Positions 25,250 to 35,301 of a stretch of DNA of 64,000 bases are shown in pieces. Numbering within the stretch: position 1 is the first letter of the stretch; each line of letters starts with the position of its first letter. This DNA comes from Salvia splendens (lineage: Eukaryota; Streptophyta; Magnoliopsida; Lamiales; Lamiaceae). The stretch lies in contig NC_056047.1 of assembly GCF_004379255.2 (NCBI RefSeq), positions 33,575,855 through 33,639,854 on the forward strand, in the 5' to 3' direction. Made by a program: the position numbers and the translations under genes. The notes beneath the pieces are model-generated. The model was not told the DNA's origin, made no database searches, and was given only the letters and a program-made list of their open reading frames with translations.

Positions 25250-25925
25250 ATCTCATCGTACGAGGTTCGCACGAACGATGAACAATGAAAATCCTGACGA
25301 GTTCTTCGTCGGAATACGACGCACACGGCGTCGCAGTCTGCTGCGCATAGGGGCGCGCCTGCACTCGGCCGTCTCGACCATCGGGTGCCGACGTATCTAT
25401 CCAGGCATCTCGACGGATAGCGTTGGCTCTCGGCCAGCGTCTCGCTACCCGTCTCAGCCTATCTGGCTCGTCGGACGATGCGTGCTCTCGGCCAGTAGCT
25501 TGCGCGGTGGTATAGCTCCTCCCGGCCACTAGCTGGTCGCCCGTCTCGGCCCCACCCGAGCCTCGATGCTCCCACTCCTACGGCACACGTCGCGCTAGTC
25601 GGCGCGCATGTCTCGACCAGTGGCTCGGAGCTTCGTCTCGGTCCTTCCGACTAGGGTTTGGGCTCTCGGCGCCTCGGTGTCTCGGTCGGTTCTCGGTCAG
25701 ACCACCGCACCGTGCCAGCCTCCGTGTCGATCTCGACGCGGGTTCATCTGGGGCGTTTGGTCTCGGCTGGTGGCGCGCACGAGCCCTCACTCGTCTGCGC
25801 GTCGCCCAGTGATCGTAGCTCCCCTGCTCCCACTGTCTCGACATCCCCACTTCGATCGCGCGTGGTGCGATCCGCCTCGGCGGGAGCGCCGACGGATCGC
25901 ACGCCTCGTACGATCAAAAAATTCA
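25250..25925. repeat. GC-rich leader island with TCTCGGCC-type repeats
   Basis: About 670 bp of strongly GC-rich DNA inside an otherwise very AT-rich leader. The phrase GTCTCGGCC or GTCTCGACC or a close variant recurs every 20-60 bp. The same island, alignable in its right half (for example CACTCGTCTGCGCGTCGCCC against ATACTCGTCTGCACGTCGCC), lies at 33010-33675 in the TR-GAG element. ORFs are open on both strands simply because stops are rare. I do not regard them as genes. Confidence 0.75.
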
Positions 25926-26061
25926 TGTTCCTTGATTCGATAGTTCTAGAGTTCATCATGCATAAATATTAAACAAAACACCAAGAACATGCTTCGCAAT
26001 CTATTAACGCATGCATACATGAATTTCGTGAAATTTAAATCCAAATAATCAGAGCCAAAGA

Positions 26062-26076
26062 CTGGCTCTGATACCA
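26062..26076 (-). other. Primer binding site, initiator tRNA-Met
   Basis: CTGGCTCTGATACCA on the plus strand equals the 3' end of plant initiator tRNA-Met, so the element RNA (minus strand) is complementary over 15 nt. It lies 2 bp inside the LTR edge. Confidence 0.85.
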
Positions 26077-26078
26077 AT

Positions 26079-27543
26079 TGAAGGGGTTGGCAGCGGAAGC
26101 ATGCGTTCTAACGGATCACATATACGGATCTATTTTGCAGATTATTTAGACAAATTCTATTCGCGTAATTATCACATGTATCATGCTCATAACTTGAATT
26201 TCAAACATGCTTTAGCACAAAAAATCCCTAAAACATGCTTGCTACGGAGTTAGCCAATTTACCGATTTGATTCTCCAAAGAATCGTCGATTGCTCGCGCC
26301 TTCTCCACGATGATCTTCAATACTAGACCACGGATCTTCTGACTGGTGTCCCGATATGTATTCCGACATCAGGGTGGGCTGATCTTATCGAAACACTAGG
26401 ACTCGAAAAACTAGAGGAGGATGAAAATTTCATTGTGTAAATCAATTGATTTTCTGTCTCCTTTATTCTCCTATTTATAATAGTTCATATTTGGCCAAGT
26501 CAGGGATCTATTGAAGGTTTTGGATATGGGCTCCCCCAATTAGCTTTTTACTAATTAAAATGAACCCATAATTTAATACAAGCTTATATTGGAATATTAC
26601 GAGCAGTCACTACAGACGTATTATTGACCTCCCCATCCAAATCTGAAATTACAAGTAATCCGGGTTTCCATTTTTGTTTATTATTTATTTCCCCCGCTTA
26701 AGATATAAATGTCCATTAATTAATTAAAGTTTGCTATGGACTTAATTAATTAACACCTTATTAATTCCAAGAGTGGACTTAGCAAGAAACACTTATTTAT
26801 TATTCATAGAGTAATAAAACTCCAACTGGCTAGTTTCCGAATAATAAAACCTTGTTCAAGCTCCTCTTGAGGACATTATCAAACGCGACTCACCTCGATC
26901 ACGATTCAACATAATAGCAATCCTAGCACCGCTAGATAATAATCACCACTACCCAATATACCCGGATCGTTAGGTGACGAAAAACCCTCACCTTTGGTAA
27001 GTCAATGTAGTAGATACTCAGTGTCGTATGCTCAATGCTAACGTATGTAGATTAATAAATTAATTATCAAGACCTCGTCTTTCAGTAGATAGCATAAAGA
27101 CTCGTCTTGCTGTTAGATCCATTCAGTGCTATACCACACCAACGTCATCTTATTTAAATAAGGCTTAGAAATAATCGGACTGACATTGCAACCTTTCACG
27201 ATAGGTAGACAAAGCCTATCTAGGTTGTGAAATTCTTCTTTTTCTTTTGTAAAGCATTGCATAGAACCGACTGTAGTTACCTTAAAGTGGACGACGCCCA
27301 CAACCAGTCTACTAAGCAAAAGACTTGGGCTTTATTTACTTCTTATGCATTTAAATGTTTATAAAACATCTTATAAACGCACAAGCAAACACAATGTAAT
27401 AATATATGGATTCTATTCGTGCAAACTGCTCGAATGATACTGAATCGAGTCAAAAGTGGATTGTAGAGTTTTTCCGTACACAAGCAAGATTCTATTCGTG
27501 CGAAGTCGCTCGAAACATGCTTTTCAGTATACTAACCCTAATA
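26079..27543 (-). repeat. LTR of damaged copia element
   Basis: Starts TGAAGGGGTTGGCAGCGGAA and ends ACCCTAATA. The other copies end ACCCTAACA, so the terminal CA has mutated to TA. 1465 bp, similar in length to 33835-35301 (1467 bp). RNase H coding sequence of Athila resumes directly after it. Confidence 0.85.
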
Positions 27544-28495
27544 GTGTACTCATTCGAAAAGTTTTGGCAGTACTTGTTGGGATCCAAGGTCATCGTCTAT
27601 ACTGACCATGCGGCCATTAAGTACCTGATTACCAAGAAAGAGTCAAAACCCCGCTTAATCCGATGGGTACTCCTGTTACAAGAGTTCGATTGGGAGGTGG
27701 GAGACAAGAAAGGGGTCAAGAATACAGTCGCAGATCATTTGAGCAGGATAGTGCAAGATGGGAGCAGCGAGGATGTACACGACCGATTTCTAGAGGAACA
27801 CTTATATGAAGTAATTTTTGCCGCTAGAAAAATTGATTGGATAGAAGTGATGAAGCTTACTGGCCAGAATGAAACAGTAAAAGGGAAGGAAAAAGTAGGG
27901 CAGGAACCATGGTTTGCGGACGTAGCCAACTACCTAGTTTCAGGGGAGCTTCCAGAAGTACCAAATATCACCAAAGCTCAAAGAATGAAGATCAAGAGTG
28001 AAGCAAAATACTACTTTTGGGACAACCCATACCTTTGGAAGGTAGGAGCAGATCAATTGATAAGAAGATGCGTTCCTGACTGGGAGCAGAGGAACGTATT
28101 GACACATTGCCACTCCTTAGCATGTGGAGGGCACTTCGGTCCCAAGAAAAGGGCAAGAAAAATTCTGGATAGCGGATTTTATTGGCCAACCCTCAACAAA
28201 GTTGCCTATGAATTCTGTAGAAGTTGTGAGCGTTGTCAACTGACCGGTGGGATATCTGCACAAGATGAAATGCCACAAATACCGGTTATTGTTTGTGAGT
28301 TGTTTGACATATGGGGGATGGACTTCATAGGTCTTTTTCCTTCGTCTTATGGAAACTTGTATATTTTAGTTGCAGTTAACTACGTCTCTAAGTGGGTAGA
28401 AGACAAGGCCACAAACACGTGTGAAGAGAAAGAGGTGGCCAAATTCCTCAAGAGCAATATCTTCAGTCGGTTCGGAGTACCAAGGGCCATCATAT
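27544..28495 (+). pseudogene. Athila RNase H and integrase N-terminal half
   Basis: RNase H opens at once with [20 protein letters not shown], then [20 protein letters not shown] and [10 protein letters not shown]. The integrase zinc finger is H-x3-H...C-x2-[21 protein letters not shown], then CRSCERCQL. The catalytic core starts with [15 protein letters not shown] and [11 protein letters not shown], and the frame runs to GVPRAIIS at about 28495. The next expected residues (the second catalytic Asp and G-G-S-H-F) are not on this strand because the following block is inverted. The open frame continues by accident to 28608. Confidence 0.9.
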
Positions 28496-28780
28496 CCGGT
28501 TCTCCTCCGCAAAAACGATTCTGTATGGGGACATTCCTATGGGAGTTTTGTAGGTTGTCCGATACGCCTACAGAGCATCCTCTAACCTCACACTCCAGTC
28601 TTTCCTAGAAGGATTGACGGTTTTTTCAAGAATCTTCTTTATCTCTCGGTTAGAGATCTCTGCATGACCGTTCGCTTGCGGGTGGTAGGGGCTAGATAAT
28701 CTGTGGTGCACACCGTACTTCTTCATCAAGACTTCGATAGTGCGGTTACAGAAGTGGCAGAGCTAGCAGAGGAGAACCGG
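28496..28780 (-). pseudogene. Inverted block of Athila integrase core
   Basis: Read on the minus strand, this block contains [20 protein letters not shown], then [29 protein letters not shown], a stop, [19 protein letters not shown]. These are the residues that should follow VPRAIIS in the plus-strand frame, including the final catalytic Glu (in [10 protein letters not shown]). The block is therefore inverted in place. It is bounded by a perfect 12-bp inverted repeat, CCGGTTCTCCTC at 28496-28507 and GAGGAGAACCGG at 28769-28780. Sequence after the block returns to the plus strand. Confidence 0.85.
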
Positions 28781-29056
28781 CAAGCCAGGGCGGAGTTAAC
28801 TCGCCTGACAAATGTGATGGAAAGTATTCTGAAGAAGTTAGCGACAGGAAAGATAGTTCGAGGAGATGGTACGAGCGGCCATGGAGGCCGGAATGATGAA
28901 CCGCAGGTAATAGAGAGAGAAGGAGAAAAGCCAGAAGAGGAAGGTGACAAGGAACCGGCAGAATCTGAAGAAAACCAATCTGATACCGAGGAAGAGGAAT
29001 CAGAAGAACCACTTGCACCCAGTCCTGCCCCGCGGAGGTGCAGGAGAAACATGTGA
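28758..29056 (+). pseudogene. Athila downstream ORF remnant, coiled coil with acidic tail
   Basis: An open plus-strand frame reads [20 protein letters not shown], then SILKKL, a Gly-rich turn (GDGTSGHGGRND) and a Glu-rich tail ending PAPRRCRRNM. The first part has heptad-like spacing (coiled coil). It follows the inverted integrase block where pol C-terminal sequence would be expected, so the normal end of pol is missing. I do not recognise a domain. It may be the tail of pol or part of the extra ORF seen in some Athila elements. Confidence 0.4.
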
Positions 29057-29177
29057 CCACCCCACTGACCAGCTAGTTTTCTTTTTCTTTTCAGTTTCGT
29101 TTTTCTTATTTTATTTGTGTTCTGTTGTTTTTTAGGTAAAGTAAATTTGTGTAGTATATGTGCAAACCCCATTCATA

Positions 29178-29392
29178 ACACTTAGCCTATTCAATAGTCT
29201 AAGTGTGAGAAGTAAAGGGTTTGCTACTATGGCGCATGTGTTTATGTTGTTTTCTTTTCGTGTACATGTTAACTGACACTTAGCCTACTACGTAGCCTAA
29301 GTGTGAGGAGTTTATGTATATATGTGTTTGTTTTTGTTGAGCTCTGTTTAGGTTTAAAACTCTCCCACTTAGCCTATTGCATAGTCTAAGTG
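29178..29392. repeat. Three hairpin-forming direct repeats
   Basis: Near-identical copies of CACTTAGCCTATTGCATAGT followed by CTAAGTGTGAGAAG lie at 29178-29206, 29276-29304 and 29366-29392, spaced about 98 and 90 bp. Each is itself an inverted repeat: (A)CACTTAG pairs with CTAAGTG(T) around an inner CTA/TAG pair and a short loop. They sit in the non-coding region between pol and the 3' LTR of Athila. Confidence 0.9.
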
Positions 29393-29615
29393 TGAGAAGT
29401 TTTTAGCATAAGCATGTGTTGTTCATGTTTTGGTGTGTCTGTATGTCAGCCATACTAGCCATTCCAATTTTCCACTTCACAGCCGTATCCGAGGGCAGAC
29501 ACTTGTGAAGTGGGAGGGGGGATATAATGGCCAGTATGACATGTATATATGTGTAATCTGTGTTAACTGTACGTGTCAGTGTTTGTCTAGGTCAAGTTTT
29601 TTTTATGCGTGTTGA

Positions 29616-31029
29616 TGAAGGGGTTGGCAGCGGAAGCGTGCATGAAATCCGATCATATAAATTTGATCTATTTAGCAGATTATTTAGACAAATTCGATTA
29701 ACATAATTATCAGATGTATCATGCTCATAACTTGAATTTAAACATGCTTTAGCATATGAAATCCCTAAAACATGCTTACTACGAAATTAGCCAATTTACC
29801 TCTTAAATACTCGACCTCGGATCTTCTGACTGGTGTCCCGGACTGTACACTAATATTTGTGTGGGAAAATCTCACCAGCGTACTAGGACTTGAATAACGA
29901 AGACAGAACTCAGCTCACGGAGGAGGCAAAATTTTGAACTCTCTCTTTCTCTAAGGGGGGCAAAAAATTCTGAGCAATAATTGTTATGTTTTCTGTCTCC
30001 TTTATTCTTCTATTTATATTAAGTCACATATTGGGCCCAGTCAGGGATCTAAGGAAGAATTTGGACAAGGCCTCACCCAATTAGCTTTTTACTAATTAAA
30101 TTGAACCCACAATTTAATATAAGCTTATATTGGAATATTACAAGCAGCCACTACAGAAGTAATATTGCACTGCCTTTCCAAATCCGAAATTACAAGTATT
30201 CTGGGTTTCCTTTTAATTGCATTTAATTTATTTTCCACGCTTAAGATACAAACATCCATTAATTAATTAATGTCTGCTATGGACTTAATTAATCAACATA
30301 TTTTGAACTCCAAGAGTGGACTTAGCAAGAAAATCTTATTTATTATTCATAGAGTAATTAAACTCCAACTAGCTAGTTTTCGAATAATAAAACCTTGTTT
30401 CGAGCTCCTCTTGTGGATGTTATCAAACGAGACTCTCCTCGCGCACGATTCAACATAATAGCAATCCTAGCACCGCTAGATAATGATCACCACTACCCAA
30501 TATACCTGGATCGTTGGGTGACGAAAAACCCGCACCTTTGGTAAGTCAAAATAGTAGATACTCAATATCGTATGTTCAATGCTAACGTACATTGATTAAG
30601 AAATTAATTTTCAAGACCTCGTCTTTCAGTAGATAGCATAAAGACTCGTCTTGCTGTTAGATCCATTCAGTGCTATACCACACCAACGTCATCATATTTC
30701 AATAAGGGTTAGAAATAATCGGACTGGCATTACAACCTTTCACGATAGGTAGTCTAGGTCTATCTGGGTTGTGAAATTCTTATTTTTCTTTGTTCAGAAC
30801 TGACCGCATACCTTAAATTGAGCGCAGCCCACAACCGGTCTACTAGAACAAAGAATTAGACTTATGTTATGTTCACTTATACATTTAAATATGCAATAAA
30901 CATCCATTAAATGTAAAACATAACAACATTACGACAAAAATAATCTGTTGCATTCATTGAGAAATAATTATTATAGTTTTACAGTATTCAATCACTCGAA
31001 CGGTGATTTCTAGTATACAAACCCTAACA
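29616..31029 (-). repeat. 3' LTR of TR-GAG-like element
   Basis: TGAAGGGGTTGG...ACCCTAACA, 1414 bp. It lacks about 50 bp present in the 5' LTR (the piece containing CTCCGTCTCCACGTGAAGAT at about 34055). Otherwise it is closely similar. The polypurine tract AAGTGGGAGAT (minus strand, about 31030-31040) abuts it. Confidence 0.9.
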
Positions 31030-31148
31030 ATCTCCCACTTATACTCAAAACAGCTTTCGAGTATACAAAACAGTGTGCACACGTCAAATTTCTCCCACTT
31101 ATACTGAAAGCGAGTTGAGGTCTTGAATGAGTCGAACTCTCATCCCTT

Positions 31149-31781
31149 CTACATGGCCCTCGAAGTCATCATGGCCGCCTTAGCCTGGACCATAAGGTCC
31201 TCTGCCGACTGAAGTTCAGTCAACAGCTCTGCCAAGATGTAGTTCCTTTTGTTCATCTCGAAGTTGAGCTTGAACTGCTGGAAGCTAGGGGGAAGACTTT
31301 GAAGGATAATAGTCACCTGGGACTCGGGATCGATCGTCCCTCCCAAGACCTCAATTTGGTTGAGGTTGCCCATCATCTCGAGGACATGGTCCCTCACAGA
31401 CGAGCCTTCCTTCATAGTCTTCGACATGATACTCCTAAAGGCTTGAGACTTAGCCGTTCGATTCTGAGTACCAAAAATATTCTTGAGATTCTGCATAATC
31501 TCGGCGGCAGTTTCCATGGCTGAATGCTGATGCTTGAGTACTGATGACATAGATACCTACATATAGCACTTAGCCATCTCATTCTCCTTATGCCACCGTC
31601 TGTGTGCATCTCTGACTCCTGCCGCAGCGTTAGCTGGAGGCACTAGAGGTCGCGGGGTTGTGAGTACAAAGATGTACTCATTTGCTGTGAGAACGATGTC
31701 CAAATTTTGTTTCCATTCTATGTAATTTTGGCCCTCGAGTTTATTTTCTTTAAGTATTGCAGAAAGAGGATTGAACGACAT
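31149..31781 (-). pseudogene. Copia-type Gag (UBN2 family), one in-frame stop
   Basis: It starts MSFNPLSAILKENKLEGQNY and continues IEWKQNLDIVLTANEYIFVL, the usual opening of UBN2-type Gag. The C-terminal half has QNRTAKSQAFRSIMSKTMKE, then VRDHVLEMMGNLNQIEVLGG, VTIILQSLPPSF and NFEMNKRNYILAELLTELQS, all in order for the family. A single TAG at 31557-31559, after EMAKCYM, interrupts about 210 codons that are otherwise open in one frame. No zinc knuckle is seen before the stop near 31149. Gag would form the particle that packages the element RNA. Its retention without pol is the notable point. Confidence 0.85.
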
Positions 31782-33834
31782 ATTGACGATTTGATTTGCA
31801 CTGCAAAACAGAATATTTACCCTTTGTCATAAACTTATGTAAGAAGTTTGATTAGATTAACCATAAAACTTTTCAAAATCTTACAACAGTAAAATTAAAA
31901 TTTTGTATCCTCCAGAGGAAGTTAATACGCATTAAAATCTTACAATTTTTACTGGTCACAACACCGACGAATAGTCCAGAGACCACAGAGTGACATAGCC
32001 GCCTAATGTTGACTAAGCAAGACCACCGAATTTAGCATTACAGAATCTCATTTCTACAACACACTCCCATAACAATGCTCATGCGCTGCTAACAAGATCA
32101 AGCTATCCCATAAATTCTGTGTGAACTTCTGAATCTCGTAGTTTCTTAGGATTATTGTCCCCACAGTGCAGGTGACGATAATATTGGAAACCACATTCTA
32201 GTTCATACTATTTATATTTGAGAAGTCCGCCTTATGAACTCGCTATTTCCTAGTATTATTGTCCCCACGGTGCAGGTGGCGATAATATTGGAAACAGCTT
32301 CATAAATTACAGACCAATTGGTGGAGACCATATACAAACGTTAAGTTCGTAATTATAGCTTAGATATTTTGGGTTATGGTTTTTATTCGATTATCCTTAG
32401 CCTTGAGGCAGATTAAAGCTTAATTAAATTCTGTTGGTATTTAATTTACTGGATAATTAAATCTTTAGTTTTATGTTGTTATCTTCCTTTAGGAAACTAT
32501 TATTGTAGAATTTAATTCTTATTCATTACTACTATAAGGTATATCTAAAATAAACAAATTATTTAATTCTTAATAAGACATGAAAAATAATTTCAAATTA
32601 TTTCCTTGTTCAAGATTAGGAAGAGATATTTTATTATTTAATGTATTCATACATATCTATCCTTATTAGGATCTTAGATATATATAAATAGTAGGAAACT
32701 ATTAAATTATTCTCATCCATATCATCTAGGAATCAAATTATTATTATTTATTTCCATAGATATAGAAAATAATAAAAATATTCCTTAAATCTAGATAAAT
32801 ATTAGGAAACTATTAAATTATTCTCATCCATATCCTCTAGGAATCAAAATAATATTATTTATTTCCATAGATATAGAAAAAAATAATAATATTCCTTAAA
32901 TCTAGATTAATCTTCCAAAAGGATTTTATTTCCATTAAATAATATTATTTTAATGATATCATTTAATAAAATAATTAAATAATTATTAAAATAATCCTTC
33001 ATCATTATCTTATCGTACGAGGTTCGCACGAACGACGAACGACGAAAATCTGATGAGTTCTTCGTCGGACCACGATGCACGCAGCGTCTCGGCCACCGGC
33101 GTGCAGGTGGCGAGCCTGCGTCTCGGCCCGTTGAGCAATCGGGTGTGGCCTCCGTCTCGGCTAGCAGCGAGCACCCATCTCGGTCGTGTCGACCATCAGG
33201 TGCCGACGCATCTCGGCCCAGCGTTCCATCGGGCGGCTCGAGCTCTCGGCCAGCAGAGCGTACGGTGGTGCGCCTGCTCTCGGCCAACTCCGACCGCCTG
33301 TCTCGGCATCTTCGATGCGCCCGGTGGCGCGCGCTCCCGGCCAGCGGCTCGCGTGACAGCGCAGCTGCTCTCGGCCAACGCCACCATCCGTCTCGACCCT
33401 TCCGCCTAGGGTTCTCGGCCTGGTGGCTCAGCACCTCGGCATGTACTCGGTCGAACTGCCGTAACACGCCTTCCGTCGTGTCGATCTCGACGCGAGCTTC
33501 GTCTGGGGCGTGTGGTCTCGGCCAGCAGCGTGCACGAGCCCATACTCGTCTGCACGTCGCCCCGTGATCGCGGTTCCCTGGCTCCCACTGTCTCGACTAC
33601 CCTACCTCGATCGCGCGTTGTGCGATCCGTCTCGGCGCGAGCGGCGACGGATTGCACGTCTCGTACGATCGAGCAATTCAAGTTCTTTGATTCGATAGTT
33701 CTTGAGTTCATCATGCATAATAAATTAAACAAAACACCAAGAACATGCTTCGCAATCAAATAATACATGCATACATGAATTTCGCGAAATTTAAATCCAA
33801 ATAATCAGAGCCAAAGACTGGCTCTGATACCAAT
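31782..33834 (-). other. Long leader of TR-GAG-like element with GC island
   Basis: About 2.05 kb between gag and the 5' LTR. Near gag it matches 23560-24010 of the damaged copia element (ATTGTCCCCACAGTGCAGGT repeats). An AT-rich part holds a 111-bp duplication (units from 32696 and 32807). The GC-rich island with TCTCGGCC-type repeats is at 33010-33675. The primer site CTGGCTCTGATACCA is at 33818-33832. AGAGCCA (33808-33814) and TGGCTCT (33819-33825) can also pair with each other, so part of the primer site may be folded. No coding function is apparent. Confidence 0.8.
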
Positions 33835-35301
33835 TGAAAGGGTTGGCAGCGGAAGCGTGCATGAAATTTCGATCACATAAATTTGATCTATTTAGCAGAT
33901 TATTTAGACAAATTTTATTTGCGTAATTATCACATGTATCATGCTCATAACTTGAATTAAAACATGCTTTAGCATATGAAATCCCTAAAACATGCTTACT
34001 ACGGAGTTAGCCAATTTACCTCGTAGATTCAATCAAGAATCGATGATGGCTTGCTCCGTCTCCACGTGAAGATCTTCAATACTCGACCTCGGATCTTCTG
34101 ACTGGTGTCCCGGACTGTACACTGATATTTGTGTGGGCAAATCTCACCAGCGTACGAGGACTTGAATAACGAAGACAGAACTCAGCTCAAGGAGGAGGCA
34201 AAATTTCGAACTCTCTCTTTCTCTAAGGGGGGCAAAAAATTCTGAGCAATAATTGTTATATTTTCTGTCTCCTTTATTCTCCTATTTATATTAAGTCACA
34301 TATTGGGCCCAGTCAGGGATCTAAGGAAGAATTTGGACATGGCCTCACCCAATTAGCTTTTTGCTAATTAAATTGAACACACAATTTAATATAAGCTTAT
34401 ATTGGAATATTACAAGCAGTCACTACAGAAGTAATATTGCATTGCCTTTCCAAATCCGAAATTACAAGTATTCCGGGTTTCCTTTTAATTGCATTTAATT
34501 TATTTCACGCGCTTAAGATAGAAACATCCATTAATTAATTAATGTCTGCTATGGACTTAATTAATCAACATATTTTGAACTCCAAGAGTGGACTTAGCAA
34601 GAAACTCTTATTTATTATTCATAGAGTAATTAAACCCCAACTAGCTAGGTTCCAAATAATAAAACCTTGTTTCGAGCTCCTCTTGTGGATGTTATCAAAT
34701 GAGACTCTCCTCGCGCACGATTCAACATAATAGCAATCCTAGCACCGCTAGATAATGATCACCACTACCCAATATACATGGATCGTTGGGTGACGAAAAC
34801 CCCGCACCTTTGGTAAGTCAAAGTAGCAGATGCTCAATATCGTATGCTCAATGCTAACGTACATTGATTAAGAAATTAATTTTCAAGACCTCGTCTTTCA
34901 GTAGATAGCATAAAGACTCGTCTTGCTGTTAGATCCATTCAGTGCTATACAACACCAACGTCATCATATTTCAATAAGGCTTAGAAATAATCGGACTGAC
35001 ATTGCAACATTTCACGATAGGTAGTCTAGGTCTATCTGGGTTGTGAAATTCTTATTTTTCTTTGTTCAGAACTGACAGCGTACCTTAAATTGAGCGCAGC
35101 CCACAACCGGTCTACTAGAACAAAGAATTAGACTTATGTTATGTTCGCTTATACATTTAAATATGCAATAAACATCCATTAAATGTAAAACATAACAACA
35201 TTACGACAAAAATTATCTATTGCATTCATTGGAAAATAACTATTAGAGTTTTACAGTATTCAATCACTCGAAAGGTGATTTCTAGTATACAAACCCTAAC
35301 A
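33835..35301 (-). repeat. 5' LTR of TR-GAG-like element
   Basis: TGAAAGGGTTGGCAGCGGAA...ACCCTAACA, 1467 bp. On the minus strand it starts TGTTAGGGTTTGTATACTAG. CTCCTATTTATATTAAGTC near 34280 lies in a position conserved in all copies of the family. Confidence 0.9.

Larger units (their letters stand above)
21012..27543 (-). mobile_element. Damaged copia element in Athila pol (family of the TR-GAG LTRs)
   Basis: Its right end is a complete LTR (26079-27543) of the same family as 29616-31029 and 33835-35301. A primer site follows at 26062-26076 and a long leader (23460-26060) matches the leader of the TR-GAG element. A gag start is readable only in pieces near 23340-23450 (minus strand). Degraded copia-like pol may lie at 21240-22640, for example an E-E-V-I-Y-M-E-H-P-N-G-Y-like RT stretch near 21400-21440. 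The left (3') LTR is absent and the Athila host lost sequence there, so the left boundary is a deletion scar. No TSD can be read. Confidence 0.75.
29616..35301 (-). mobile_element. GAG-only copia element (TR-GAG-like), inserted in Athila
   Basis: Complete: LTRs at both ends (29616-31029 and 33835-35301), 5-bp duplication GTTGA on both sides (29611-29615 and 35302-35306), polypurine tract and primer site. Total 5686 bp. Between the LTRs only a gag frame (31149-31781) is present. No protease, integrase, RT or RNase H is found. This is the layout of TR-GAG elements, plant non-autonomous LTR elements that keep only gag. It must have moved using enzymes of an autonomous relative. The gag has a single in-frame TAG, so this copy may no longer make full Gag. 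It lies in the Athila non-coding tail. Confidence 0.9.

Noticed and set aside
25248..25972. Overlapping long ORFs on both strands in the GC-rich island
   Set aside because: Arg/Ser/Pro-rich translations in several frames at once, no domain, no conserved frame with 33010-33675. They reflect lack of stop codons in GC-rich repeats.
28726..29172. Ser-rich minus-strand ORF opposite the coiled-coil frame
   Set aside because: Complement of Glu-rich codons in the plus-strand frame.
32907..33768. ORFs on both strands in the second GC-rich island
   Set aside because: Same reason. The frames do not match those of the first island.
33808..33832. tRNA gene suggested by the initiator tRNA-Met 3' end sequence
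   Set aside because: Only the 15-nt 3' end (primer site) and a short D-arm match are present, with no anticodon arm. It is a retrotransposon primer site.
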